A DNA stretch of 64,000 nt. Origin: Kibdelosporangium banguiense. GTDB lineage: Bacteria; Actinomycetota; Actinomycetes; Mycobacteriales; Pseudonocardiaceae. A program made the position numbers and the translations under genes. Positions 25,085-33,174 of the stretch are shown here, piece by piece; position 1 is the stretch's first letter; each line of letters starts with the position of its first letter. Below the pieces are notes generated by a model. It did not search any database and had not been told where the DNA came from. It saw nothing but the letters and a program-made list of their open reading frames with translations. The stretch is taken from positions 12,165,203 to 12,229,202 of the forward strand of contig NZ_JAGINW010000001.1 in the NCBI RefSeq assembly GCF_017876405.1, in the 5' to 3' direction.

Positions 25085-25971
25085 ACCTCGCGGTCACGCG
25101 GCTCGACGAGAAGGAACTCGTGGTGGGCGCGAGTGACGTGGAGATCTTCCACTACGTGTACCGCCCGTCCATGCCGCCGTTCGAGGGCCCGAAGCCGTAC
25201 CTGCATCCCGTGCGGACCCTCGCGGGGGACGTCGTCACCGTCTACCGGCCACACGATCACCGGTGGCACAAGGGCATTCAGATGACCGCGTCGGAAGTAT
25301 CCGGGCAGAACTTCTGGGGCGGCGTCACGTATGTGCGCGACGAAGGCTACGTAGTCCTACCGAACGTCGGAACCATGCGGCACGAGAGCTTTACCTTCAC
25401 AGATCAAGGACCCGAACAGATCCGCTTCGAAGAAAGACTGTCCTGGCACACCCAGGCCGAAGAACATCGGGCAGACGAGACGCGCGAGTTCACAGTGCGT
25501 GATGCCGATGATGAGGCGTGGACGCTGGAGTTCGCCACCGAGCTGACGAACGTGCACGCCGAGCCGTTGGTTCTCGGCAGCCCGACGACCCAGGGGCGCG
25601 AGATGGCCGGGTACACCGGCTTGTTCTGGCGTGGCCCGCGATCCTTCACCGACGGAGAGATCCTCGCGGCGGATGGGCTCAGCGGCCCCGAAGTGATGGG
25701 CCGTCCCGCGCGCTGGCTGGCCTATGTCGGCCAGCACGACGAGGTGGACCGCTCGTCGACACTGCTTTTCCTGGACCACCCCGACAACAAGACGACCCAC
25801 TGGTTCGTGCGCAACACCCCGTTCGCCGCGGTCAACCCGTCGTTCGCGTTCTTCGACACGGTAGAGCTGGCACCTGGAGACGCGCTACGCCTGCGCTACC
25901 GCGTGGTCATCGCTGACGGCGCGTGGGACAGAGAGCGCCTTGAGTCATATGTGGAGGAAAAGCCATGGTGA
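25081..25971 (+). CDS. PmoA-like (DUF6807) family protein
   Basis: About 296 residues from the GTG at 25081, whose GTGA overlaps the dehydrogenase stop; a TTG at 25075 is possible. The sequence has FHYVYRPSMPPFEGPKPYLHPV early and VVTVYRPHDHRWHKGIQM near 41-58, then FWGGVTYVRDEGYV. A late segment reads TTQGREMAGYTGLFWRGPRSF, and the end is AVNPSFAFFDTVELAPGDAL. This matches the family named methane oxygenase PmoA-like, known mostly from sugar-degradation loci of many bacteria; no true methane oxygenase role is implied. The H-x-HRWHKG cluster could bind a metal or sugar. It has no signal peptide. The function is unknown; context suggests modifying or cleaving the dehydrogenase product. Confidence 0.8.
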   Translation: MNLAVTRLDEKELVVGASDVEIFHYVYRPSMPPFEGPKPYLHPVRTLAGDVVTVYRPHDHRWHKGIQMTASEVSGQNFWGGVTYVRDEGYVVLPNVGTMRHESFTFTDQGPEQIRFEERLSWHTQAEEHRADETREFTVRDADDEAWTLEFATELTNVHAEPLVLGSPTTQGREMAGYTGLFWRGPRSFTDGEILAADGLSGPEVMGRPARWLAYVGQHDEVDRSSTLLFLDHPDNKTTHWFVRNTPFAAVNPSFAFFDTVELAPGDALRLRYRVVIADGAWDRERLESYVEEKPW

Positions 25972-26681
25972 TGCCGTTTCCCGGTGCTACCGGGATCTCC
26001 GGGCTGCGCGTCTACGACTGGCCGACATCGGATGGCGTGTGTGGCGGGTCGCCACACGTGCACCTGACCTGCTCCGAGTGTTACGTGGTAATCAACGGCA
26101 GCGGCCGCGTGCAGACCCTGACGCGTCGCGGCTTCGCCGAGGTCCCACTGCGCCCCGCAACAGTCGCATGGTTCACCCCCGGCACAATCCACCGCCTGGT
26201 GAACGACGCCGACCTGCAAATCGTGGTGATCATGCAGAACAGCGGGCTGCCGGAGGCGGGCGACGCGGTGTTCACCTTCCCATCCACCACATTGGCGGAC
26301 CCCGACGAATACACGAAGGCCGCTTCACTCCCCCGCGATGAGGCTGCTGCGCAACAACGTCGCGACCTGGCGATCGAAGGATTCCTCGAACTGCGGCGGC
26401 ACATCGAGTCGGGCGACTACGCACCCCTGGACGAGTTCTACCAGGCCGCAGTGCGGTTGAAGCGAGACCGCCTCGCAGACTGGGAGCAGCGCTGGCGCAG
26501 TGGTGCGTTGGCCGCCGCACAGCGCACCGGCGAACAACTGGACCGGCTACGGGCCAACGACATCAGCCACCTGCTGGAGGCGGACATCCGCGTACTGCCG
26601 CCGCAGGACACGCAGAAGTTCGGCATGTGCGGCCGGCTCGACACCCATGATCCCGACTCCGGAGTGTCGCCTCACGACTGA
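25965..26681 (+). CDS. Cupin-domain protein with helical C-terminal extension
   Basis: 238 residues. The cupin barrel spans about 25-110: CGGSPHVHLTCSECYVVING gives the H-x-H...E metal motif, and AEVPLRPATVAWFTPGTIHR carries the second-motif histidine. Residues about 120-215 are helical and charged (AAAQQRRDLAIEGFLELRRH, LKRDRLADWEQRWR), an unusual addition for a small cupin. The ATG at 25965 has GGAGG upstream and overlaps the DUF6807 stop, so the four last genes of the operon are coupled. Cupins of this type may isomerise or epimerise sugars or act as sensors. No DNA-binding domain is seen. The stop at 26681 ends the operon. Confidence 0.8.
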   Translation: MVMPFPGATGISGLRVYDWPTSDGVCGGSPHVHLTCSECYVVINGSGRVQTLTRRGFAEVPLRPATVAWFTPGTIHRLVNDADLQIVVIMQNSGLPEAGDAVFTFPSTTLADPDEYTKAASLPRDEAAAQQRRDLAIEGFLELRRHIESGDYAPLDEFYQAAVRLKRDRLADWEQRWRSGALAAAQRTGEQLDRLRANDISHLLEADIRVLPPQDTQKFGMCGRLDTHDPDSGVSPHD

Positions 26682-26986
26682 TACTCCCCTGCCGGATAGG
26701 AGAGGACAACGAGATTCCTGGCCCGCAAACGATTGGCGCGCGGCCCGGCCAAGCGATATTACTCTTTTGTCGGTTACAGCCGATTCATCCGGCCGGGCGC
26801 CGTTCGAATACAAGCGTCCACCGCGGACAGCAATCGTTGGTAAGCACCTGGTCAGCCGTCCCCAGGACGGACAGATCAGCAGGTGATCAAGATTTTTGCC
26901 GTACGGACCGATCCGGATCGCCCGTGGCTCCGTATAAGAGGTGTCCAGGGAGGACGAGGCGCATGACCTGCCCATAAGGAATGGTT
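26682..26986. other. 305-bp intergenic region before the DUF4331 gene
   Basis: No convincing frame is present on either strand. The stretch has mixed GC and a weak CG-centred dyad (CAAACGATTG at about 26725), too poor to call an operator. It should hold the end of the importer operon and the promoter of the DUF4331 gene, whose AAGGA ribosome site is at about 26976. Confidence 0.5.
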
Positions 26987-28582
26987 ATGCCACAACCCCA
27001 TATCGTGCGTGGACCACGTCGGTCACGTGCTACAGCTGCCCTCTTGGCGGTGGGCGCGGCATTGGTGGGCGGGCTTGTACCCGGTCCGGCCAGCGCGTCC
27101 AGCCACCGGGAGGCGCCGCTGATCGCCGCCGACCCGACCGTGGACAACACCGATCTCTACGCGTTCGTCAGTCCGGACCGGCCGGACACGGTGACCGTCG
27201 TGGCGAACTACTTCGGGTTCCAGGAAGCCAACGGCGGCCCGAACTTCTACCCCTGGGCCGAGAACGCCCGCTACGACATCAACATCGACAACGACGGCGA
27301 CGCCAAACCCGACCTGATCTTCCGCTACACCTTCGACACCGACGACCGGCGCAAGAACGCCACCTTCCTCTACAACAACGGCGCGGTCACCTCGATCAAC
27401 GACGAGAACCTGCTGTTCCGCCAGAACTACAAACTCGAACTGATCGACATGCACGGCAGCAGCAAAACGCTGCTCAAGAGCGCGCGGGCGGCACCGTCCA
27501 ACACCGGCCCCGCCTCCTTCCCCGACTTCCGCACCGTGCGTGACCAGGCGATCGCCAAACTGCCCGGGGACGGGCTGAGCTACGCCGGCCCGGCCGAGGA
27601 CTCCTTCTTCGCCGACCTGCGCGTGTTCGACCTGCTCTATGGCGGCAACCTCTCCGAGGTCGGCCAGGACACCCTGCGCGGCTACAACGTCAACACCATC
27701 GCCCTGCAAATCCCCGCCCACCTGCTCGCGCTGAAAGGCGACGCGAAGCGCAACCCGGTGCTCGGGATCTGGGCCGACACCGAACGCCAATCCCTGAAAC
27801 TCTCGCCGGGCAAGGCCAAGGCCGAGGGTGACTTCGTGCAGGTCTCGAGGCTGGGCAACCCGCTGGTCAACGAGGTCGTCGCCCCAGCGGGATTGAAGGA
27901 CGCGTTCAACGGGTTGACCCCGGATCAGGACGGCAAGGTCAAAGCCCTGCTGGACCGGGTGACCACCCCGGAGCTGCCGCAGCTGATCGAGCAGATCTAC
28001 AAGATCAAGGCCCCGGCGGCGCCGCGTAATGATCTGGTGGAGATCTTCCTGACCGGGATCACCACCAAGGCCGGTGGCCCGATCAAGGCCGATCTGAACT
28101 CGCAGCTGAACAACAAGGACGTCGCCGCGCACATGTTCGTGCCCTCGGAGATGCTGCGGCTGAACATGTCGGTACCGCCGACCGCGAAGCCCAACCGGCT
28201 CGGTGTGCTCGGTGGGGACTTGCAGGGCTTCCCCAACGGGCGCCGGTTGACCGATGACGTGATCGATATCGCGGTGCAGGCCATGGAAGGCGCCGCCCAG
28301 TCCGGCCAGCTCGTGGACGCTCTGGCCACTGGGGACAAGGTGGATGCCAACGACGTCGCGTTCGAACAGCGCTTCCCGTATGTCGCTGTCCCGAACAACA
28401 ACTCGGTCAACGCCGCGGTCGAGGCCAAGGTCGAGACCAAGTCCGCCAACCTCCTGGCCGACCTGCCCGCCGGCGCCCTGGTCGGTGGCGCGCTCGGCGC
28501 GCTGGTCCTGCTGGGCGGCGCGGTCTACCTGTGGCGCAAGCGGCCCACCAAGGCCCGCCACCGCAGCAACCGTCCCTTCTAA
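26987..28582 (+). CDS. DUF4331-family secreted, C-terminally anchored protein
   Basis: About 531 residues. A signal peptide (ALLAVGAALVGGLVPGPASA) is followed at once by the family signature SSHREAPLIAADPTVDNTDLYAFVSPD region. Further motifs are YFGFQEANGGPNFYPWAENA, YDINIDNDGDAKPDLIFRY and NVNTIALQIPAHLL. The C terminus has one membrane helix (GALVGGALGALVLLGGAVYLW) and a basic tail, so the protein would be tethered outside the cell. AAGGA lies six bases before the ATG at 26987. The role of DUF4331 is unknown; the DxDxDG-like DNDGDAKPD loop could bind calcium. It heads a group with DUF6153-like, DUF305, DUF4396 and CopD-CtaG genes, which suggests a link with metal handling. Confidence 0.88.
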   Translation: MPQPHIVRGPRRSRATAALLAVGAALVGGLVPGPASASSHREAPLIAADPTVDNTDLYAFVSPDRPDTVTVVANYFGFQEANGGPNFYPWAENARYDINIDNDGDAKPDLIFRYTFDTDDRRKNATFLYNNGAVTSINDENLLFRQNYKLELIDMHGSSKTLLKSARAAPSNTGPASFPDFRTVRDQAIAKLPGDGLSYAGPAEDSFFADLRVFDLLYGGNLSEVGQDTLRGYNVNTIALQIPAHLLALKGDAKRNPVLGIWADTERQSLKLSPGKAKAEGDFVQVSRLGNPLVNEVVAPAGLKDAFNGLTPDQDGKVKALLDRVTTPELPQLIEQIYKIKAPAAPRNDLVEIFLTGITTKAGGPIKADLNSQLNNKDVAAHMFVPSEMLRLNMSVPPTAKPNRLGVLGGDLQGFPNGRRLTDDVIDIAVQAMEGAAQSGQLVDALATGDKVDANDVAFEQRFPYVAVPNNNSVNAAVEAKVETKSANLLADLPAGALVGGALGALVLLGGAVYLWRKRPTKARHRSNRPF

Positions 28583-28591
28583 GACGAACGC

Positions 28592-28622
28592 GTTGCGGGA
28601 CCCGCAGGACGGGTCCCGCAAC
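28592..28622. terminator. Terminator after the DUF4331 gene
   Basis: A perfect 13-pair stem (GTTGCGGGACCCG and its complement) with loop CAGGA lies ten bases after the DUF4331 stop. It separates that gene from the DUF6153-like/DUF305 genes. Confidence 0.85.
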
Positions 28623-28694
28623 ACCAACTGCGCCAGCTAGTACTAACCTATCTAGGAGTCAGACACCGACCCGGACAGGACTACGTCGCAGACC

Positions 28695-29078
28695 ATGAAA
28701 GCAGCAGGCACACTCAGGACAGGGCCCCGATGGCTCCTGTTGTGCCTGCTGCTTTTCGGCGTGGTCAGCATGCATCACTTCGTCACATCCGAGGCGCACC
28801 ACCAGTCGTCCGGCATGACGATGGACGCGCCGGCATCAGCCCCGGCGCAGCACGAGCCGGAGCAACCAGCACCCAGCCCCAAGCACGACCTGTTGCATCT
28901 CTGCCTGGCGGTGATGGGCGCGATCGCCGGATTGCTTCTCCTCGGTTTGCTGCTCGCGATGGCCATACCGGTCCATGTGCCTTCGCTCCGGCCAGAACGA
29001 CGCATCCAGCGGGTGGATCGCCCACCTAAGTCGTCCGGCCGGGATCTGCTCAGTTCGGTCTGCGTGTTGCGGCTGTGA
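28695..29078 (+). CDS. Small two-helix membrane protein, DUF6153-like
   Basis: 127 residues. The first helix (WLLLCLLLFGVVSMHHFVTS) is followed by a histidine- and methionine-containing outer loop (EAHHQSSGMTMDAP, then QHEPEQ) and a second helix near LLHLCLAVMGAIAGLLLLGLLLAMA with a basic tail. The pattern of a short N-terminal helix, HH, M/H-rich loop and HDLLHLCLAVM resembles the DUF6153 family of actinobacteria; the match is by eye. The histidine/methionine-rich loop could bind copper. It lies 81 bases before the DUF305 gene and is probably co-expressed with it. Function unknown. Confidence 0.65.
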   Translation: MKAAGTLRTGPRWLLLCLLLFGVVSMHHFVTSEAHHQSSGMTMDAPASAPAQHEPEQPAPSPKHDLLHLCLAVMGAIAGLLLLGLLLAMAIPVHVPSLRPERRIQRVDRPPKSSGRDLLSSVCVLRL

Positions 29079-29159
29079 CAGGCCCAACGGCAGCGCCTTG
29101 CCGCGCCGCCGTCCGGGTTCGCACAGCCAATCGAATACGCAGAACAGGACACGTACACC

Positions 29160-29744
29160 ATGAGGAAGTTCCTTGTCGGTGCGAGCGCGGCTGCCGTGCT
29201 CGCCTTGATCGCCGGCTGCGGCAGCAGCGGGAACGACGCCACGATGGCCGGGCACAGCTCCACGCCCACGCCCACGAGCAGCGCCCCAGCCGCAAACAAC
29301 GCCGACGACATCAGCTTCGCCCAGGGCATGATCCCGCACCACGCCCAAGCCGTGGAGATGGCGAAACTGGTGCCGTCGCGGAGCACGAACCCGAAGATGC
29401 TCGCCCTGGCCACCAGGGTCCAGCAGGCACAGGATCCGGAGATCCAGCAGCTGACCGACATGCTCAAGAAGTGGGGATCGGCCCCGGCGAGCACGGATCA
29501 CGGTTCCATGGACCACGGCGGCGGCGGGATGATGACCGCCGACGAGATGAAGCAGCTCGAAGCCGCCAAGGGCGCCGAATTCGATCGCATGTGGACACAA
29601 ATGATGATCAAGCATCACGAGGGTGCGATCAAGATGGCCCGGACCGAGCTGGGCAAGGGTGCCAGCGGGGACGCGAAAGCCCTGGCGCAGAAGATCATCG
29701 ACGCCCAGCAGGCCGAGATCACCGAGATGCAGGCCCTGCTGTAG
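29160..29744 (+). CDS. DUF305 lipoprotein, probable copper-related
   Basis: 194 residues. The lipoprotein signal has lipobox ALIAGC near residue 15-20 and a threonine/proline-rich linker. Two DUF305 units follow: FAQGMIPHHAQAVEMAKLVP near 55-74 and FDRMWTQMMIKHHEGAIKMA near 141-160, each with the HH pair and methionines that coordinate metal in this ferritin-like fold. Between them is a DHGSMDHGGGGMM stretch rich in metal ligands. DUF305 proteins are outer-face metal-binding proteins often linked to copper resistance. Its neighbours include the CopD-CtaG fusion and a CsoR-type operator, which supports a copper role. A terminator follows eight bases after the stop. Confidence 0.88.
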   Translation: MRKFLVGASAAAVLALIAGCGSSGNDATMAGHSSTPTPTSSAPAANNADDISFAQGMIPHHAQAVEMAKLVPSRSTNPKMLALATRVQQAQDPEIQQLTDMLKKWGSAPASTDHGSMDHGGGGMMTADEMKQLEAAKGAEFDRMWTQMMIKHHEGAIKMARTELGKGASGDAKALAQKIIDAQQAEITEMQALL

Positions 29745-29751
29745 CCAACCG

Positions 29752-29781
29752 GTAGGGCGGCCTCACCGGGGGCCGCCCTAC
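29752..29781. terminator. Terminator between DUF305 and DUF4396 genes
   Basis: GTAGGGCGGCC and its exact complement form an 11-pair stem with an eight-base loop between the convergent stops at 29744 and 29789. It can serve both strands. Confidence 0.8.
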
Positions 29782-29788
29782 CCAGGTT

Positions 29789-30244
29789 TCAGTGGTGGTA
29801 GGCGTGCACGACCGCGTGACCGCGACCCCGGCCGATCATCCACTTGTTGACCGGGACTGTGAGAACGAACGCGATGGCAAGTGAGAAAGCCAAGGCGCCC
29901 CAGAACAATCCGCTGCTGAGGCCGGCGTTCATCGCGCCGGGGACACCGATCATGATCGCGTTGTCGACGATCTCCATGACGATGATCGACACCGTGTCGG
30001 CGGCCAGCGCGACCTTGAGGGCCTGCTTCACCGGGACACCGGCCTTCAGCACACCGCGCATCGTCAGGGCGTAGCCGAACACGAAGGCCAAGGCGACCGC
30101 CAGCACGATTGTCCAGATGTTGTTCAGGCCCAACCATGTACCGATGACCATGCCGAGCACCTCGCCGATGGCACAGCCGGTGAGGCAGTGCAGTGTGGCC
30201 GACGCGGCGGTGGACCAGCTCGCCCTGGCGTGTGTCTCGTCCAT
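29789..30244 (-). CDS. DUF4396 membrane protein
   Basis: 151 residues from the ATG at 30244, with GGAGAGGGG upstream. After a short polar lead come four hydrophobic helices: LHCLTGCAIGEVLGMVIGTW, IWTIVLAVALAFVFGYALTM, VALAADTVSIIVMEIVDNAI and LFWGALAFSLAIAFVLTVPV. The TLHCLTGCAIGE segment with two cysteines and a histidine and the C-terminal GHAVVHAYHH tail are metal-ligand rich and typical of DUF4396. Proteins of this family lie near copper or mercury genes; the function is unproven. A CsoR-type operator starts 20 bases upstream of the ATG, within the expected leader, so it is probably induced by copper(I) or a related metal. Confidence 0.82.
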   Translation of the reverse strand: MDETHARASWSTAASATLHCLTGCAIGEVLGMVIGTWLGLNNIWTIVLAVALAFVFGYALTMRGVLKAGVPVKQALKVALAADTVSIIVMEIVDNAIMIGVPGAMNAGLSSGLFWGALAFSLAIAFVLTVPVNKWMIGRGRGHAVVHAYHH

Positions 30245-30263
30245 GTTGAGCCCCTCTCCGTAG

Positions 30264-30280
30264 ATACCCCCATAGGGTAT
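30264..30280. promoter_or_regulatory. CsoR-type metal-responsive operator
   Basis: ATACCCCCATAGGGTAT has perfect ATACCC/GGGTAT arms with five bases between, the G/C-tract dyad bound by CsoR/RcnR-family metal sensors. A further half-site, ATACCCCC, begins at about 30299. On the reverse strand a TATAAC -10 box lies just upstream, placing the operator over the DUF4396 start of transcription. No csoR gene is in the window. Confidence 0.7.
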
Positions 30281-30461
30281 GTCACCGCCGACAGTTATAT
30301 ACCCCCGCACGCCCGCAGGCAAACATGATCTCCGGCCATATATGCACGTCACGCACTGGCACGCGCCACACACCCACTGCCGACCTGCGCCGATGCCGAC
30401 GCGTGCGATCAAGCCGAACTCGGAAGTTGGCCGGCCGCCCAGTGGGCTCTACGCTGCGCCC

Positions 30462-32375
30462 GTGGCTCCATCTCCGATAGCGCATAGTAGGAAAAGCCAG
30501 GCGAGGACAAGCCCGCTGCTTGTCGTGGGTGGGGTCGCGGCCTGTCTTGTCGCTGTTGTCCTGCTTTCCCTGTTCAGCGAGGAGTTCGCCGCGGCGGGCA
30601 AACGCGGCACCGCGGCCTTGGCGGCGTACGGCCTGCCGGTCGCCCGGGTAGCGGCTGAGATCGCCGCGGCGTTGTGTGCCGGGGCACTGCTGCTTGCCGC
30701 TTTTCTGGTGCCGGCAAAGCAATCCGGCGAACTGTCCGATGCCGCCCGGACGGCGATGCGCACCGCCAGTTGGTCGGCCGTCGTGTGGTGCGTCGCAGCG
30801 TTGTTGTCAGTGCCGTTCGTGCTGGCGGACGCGTACGGCAGACCGCTGAGCTATGTTCTCGAACTCGACCGGCTGGTCCGGCTGTCGTTCGCCGTGGAGC
30901 CGACCAGGGCCTGGATGCTCACGGCGGCTGTCGCGATCGTGCTCGCCGTCACGGCCAGATCGGTCAAACTATGGCGATCCACGCCGGTGCTGCTCGTTGT
31001 GGCCCTGCTCAACCTGGTGCCGGTGGCTTCGAGCGGACACTCGTCCGAGGGCGGCAACCACGACTGGGCCACCTCAAGCCTGCTGATGCACCTGGTCGCC
31101 GCGGCCTTGTGGGTGGGCGGCCTCGCAGCCCTGCTGGCCTATGGCCGTCAGAAAGGCGAACATCTCGGCCTGGCAGCGAGCCGGTTCTCCAGGCTTGCCC
31201 TGGTTTGCTGGCTCGTGCTGGCCGCGTCAGGCGTGTTCAACGCTCTCGTCCGGCTACGACTGTCCGAAGTGTTCACAACGGCTTACGGAATGCTGGTGAT
31301 CGCGAAGGGCGCCGCACTGGCCGCACTCGGCGTTTTCGGCTATTTCCAACGAAAGCGTGGCGTACGAGACGTGGTCGAGAAAGGCAGCGGCCGCGCCCTC
31401 GTGCAGCTGGCAGCGTTCGAAGTCCTGCTCATGATGATGACGCTCGGCCTGGCGACGGCACTCTCACGCACGCCGCCACCACCGAGCCTGGGTGTTGTCC
31501 TGCCGGATATCGAGCTGCGGATCGGCTACGTCATCGACGGACCGCCCACTCTGCTGGCGATCTTCACGCAATGGCGGTTCGATCTGATCCTCGGCACTGC
31601 TGCCATGATCCTCGCGGTGGTGTACCTGCTCGGTGTCCGGCGATTGCGTGAGCCGTGGCCCGTCTTCCGTACCGTTTCCTGGCTGGGCGGCTGCGCCACA
31701 ATCCTGCTGGCATCCTCCTCGGGAATCGGCCGATACGCCCCGGCGATGTTCAGCACAGACATGATCGGCAACATCCTGCTGGCAATGCTCGCCGCCATCC
31801 CGCTGGTCCAGGGCGCACCATTCACGCTCATCTCACGGGCGGCCCCCGGATTGCGCGAATGGCTGACGATGATGACGCAGGCACCCGTCGTCCGGCTGCT
31901 GACACATCCCGCAGTCGTGCTCGTCCTGTTCAACGGGTCGTTCTACGCCCTGTACTTCTCCGGCCTGTTCGAGTGGGCCCAGAACCGGCCGCTGACACAG
32001 ATGGGAACAAACGTCTGGCTGCTGGCGACCGGTTTCCTCTTCTTCTGGGCCGTACTCGCAGTGGATTCCTTCCCGACGCCGATCCCCTTACGGCACAGGC
32101 GAATCATGCTCGTCACAGCGACCGCGGCACACGCCCTGTTCGCCGCGATCCTGGTGAGCACCAGCACAGTCATCGGCGAAGAGTTCTACCGGTCGCTCGG
32201 ACTCGCCTGGAACACCAATCTCCTGGACAGCCAGCGACTCGGCGGCGCCGTCGCATTCGGCTTCGGCGTAGGCGCCCTGCTACTCGTCACCCTCGTCCTC
32301 TTCACCCAGCCAGCGCGCCCAAGCATTCGTGCCGACCAACAGCGCGACGCTGCCGATCAGCACGAAATGACCTGA
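30462..32375 (+). CDS. CopD-CtaG fusion membrane protein (copper import/cytochrome oxidase assembly-like)
   Basis: About 637 residues and roughly 15 membrane helices. The N-terminal half is CopD-like, ending in GHSSEGGNHDWATSSLLMHL and WVGGLAALLAYG with histidines that line copper sites, then RFSRLALVCWLVLAASGVFN. The C-terminal half is caa3-type CtaG-like: FTQWRFDLILGTAAMILAVV, MIGNILLAMLAAIPLVQGAP, LTHPAVVLVLFNGSFYALYF and LATGFLFFWAVLAVDSFPTP. This fusion is common in actinobacteria and is linked to copper delivery across or along the membrane. The GTG at 30462 is inferred because upstream residues lack membrane character; the ribosome site is weak. It is divergent from DUF4396 across a CsoR-type operator. 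Confidence 0.85.
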   Translation: MAPSPIAHSRKSQARTSPLLVVGGVAACLVAVVLLSLFSEEFAAAGKRGTAALAAYGLPVARVAAEIAAALCAGALLLAAFLVPAKQSGELSDAARTAMRTASWSAVVWCVAALLSVPFVLADAYGRPLSYVLELDRLVRLSFAVEPTRAWMLTAAVAIVLAVTARSVKLWRSTPVLLVVALLNLVPVASSGHSSEGGNHDWATSSLLMHLVAAALWVGGLAALLAYGRQKGEHLGLAASRFSRLALVCWLVLAASGVFNALVRLRLSEVFTTAYGMLVIAKGAALAALGVFGYFQRKRGVRDVVEKGSGRALVQLAAFEVLLMMMTLGLATALSRTPPPPSLGVVLPDIELRIGYVIDGPPTLLAIFTQWRFDLILGTAAMILAVVYLLGVRRLREPWPVFRTVSWLGGCATILLASSSGIGRYAPAMFSTDMIGNILLAMLAAIPLVQGAPFTLISRAAPGLREWLTMMTQAPVVRLLTHPAVVLVLFNGSFYALYFSGLFEWAQNRPLTQMGTNVWLLATGFLFFWAVLAVDSFPTPIPLRHRRIMLVTATAAHALFAAILVSTSTVIGEEFYRSLGLAWNTNLLDSQRLGGAVAFGFGVGALLLVTLVLFTQPARPSIRADQQRDAADQHEMT

Positions 32376-32559
32376 CGCACAGTTCAGGTCGGAGGGGAAC
32401 AACCACACCTCCGCGTCGTCGCGCGGGTCCGGCTGGGCGACCGGGCCCTGAGCAGGGCAGGATCACCGGAGAAAAAATTTCTGGCGGGCGGTGTCGCATC
32501 CGGCGGGTCTTGTTCGACGCACTGATGACCGCACGTCAGAACGACCAAGGAGCAACCCC

Positions 32560-33135
32560 ATGCGCACCCTGATCACCACCGCGTTCGTCTCGCTCGACGG
32601 CGTCATGGAAGGGCCTGGTGGCGAGCCGGGCTACCGCAACTCGGGCTGGACCTTCCAGGGCATCGAGTTCGTCGAGGCCGCGTACGAGATCAAGGGCCGC
32701 GAGCAGGACGAGGCCACGGCCATGATGATGGGCCGTGCCAGCTACGAGGCGTTCTCGCCGGTGTGGCCGGGCATGACCGCGGAGTTCCCGGGCTACAACG
32801 CGATGCCGAAGTACGTCGTGTCCAGCACGCTGCAGGAGCAGGACCTGGTGTCCAACTGGGGCGAGACCACCATCCTGCGGTCGCTGGACGACGTCGCCGC
32901 GCTCAAGCAGACCGAGGGCGGGCCGATCATCGTGCACGGCAGCGCCGCCCTCAACCGCAACCTCTCCGACGCCGGCCTGATCGACCGCTACCACCTGCTG
33001 GTCTTCCCGGTCCTGCTCGGCGCGGGCAAGCGGCTGTTCAGCGCCACCGACAAGGACCGCCAGAACCTCAAGGTCGTCGAGAGCGAGTCCTACAGCAACG
33101 GAATCCAGAAGCTGGTCTACGACGTCGTCGGCTGA
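32560..33135 (+). CDS. Dihydrofolate-reductase-fold (RibD C-terminal-like) reductase, second copy
   Basis: 191 residues from the ATG at 32560, preceded by AAGGAG. The start MRTLITTAFVSLDGVMEGPG is the family opening. ATAMMMGRASYEAFSPVWPG near 51-70 carries the GR.ty.. motif, followed by YVVSSTL, and GGPIIVHGSAALNRNLSDAG near 126-145 is the NADPH-binding strand-turn. LIDRYHLLVFPVLLGAGKRLF ends the pattern. It should be a small cytosolic NAD(P)H-dependent reductase; the substrate is unknown. It is not closely similar to the copy at 12604-13221. It stands alone, with a terminator between it and the convergent nitrilase-like gene. Confidence 0.88.
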   Translation: MRTLITTAFVSLDGVMEGPGGEPGYRNSGWTFQGIEFVEAAYEIKGREQDEATAMMMGRASYEAFSPVWPGMTAEFPGYNAMPKYVVSSTLQEQDLVSNWGETTILRSLDDVAALKQTEGGPIIVHGSAALNRNLSDAGLIDRYHLLVFPVLLGAGKRLFSATDKDRQNLKVVESESYSNGIQKLVYDVVG

Positions 33136-33148
33136 CCGGCCCCGGCGA

Positions 33149-33173
33149 GGCCGGTCCCGTTCGGGGACCGGCC
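33149..33173. terminator. Bidirectional terminator
   Basis: GGCCGGTCCC, loop GTTCG, GGGACCGGCC forms a perfect ten-pair stem between convergent stops at 33135 and 33175. An overlapping alternative hairpin starts at about 33134 (GACCGGCC...GGCCGGTC). Confidence 0.8.
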
Positions 33174-33174
33174 C

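Noticed and set aside
26687..26740. CAAACGATTG as a further LacI operator.
   Set aside because: The dyad is short with a mismatched pair and no promoter elements are placed around it.
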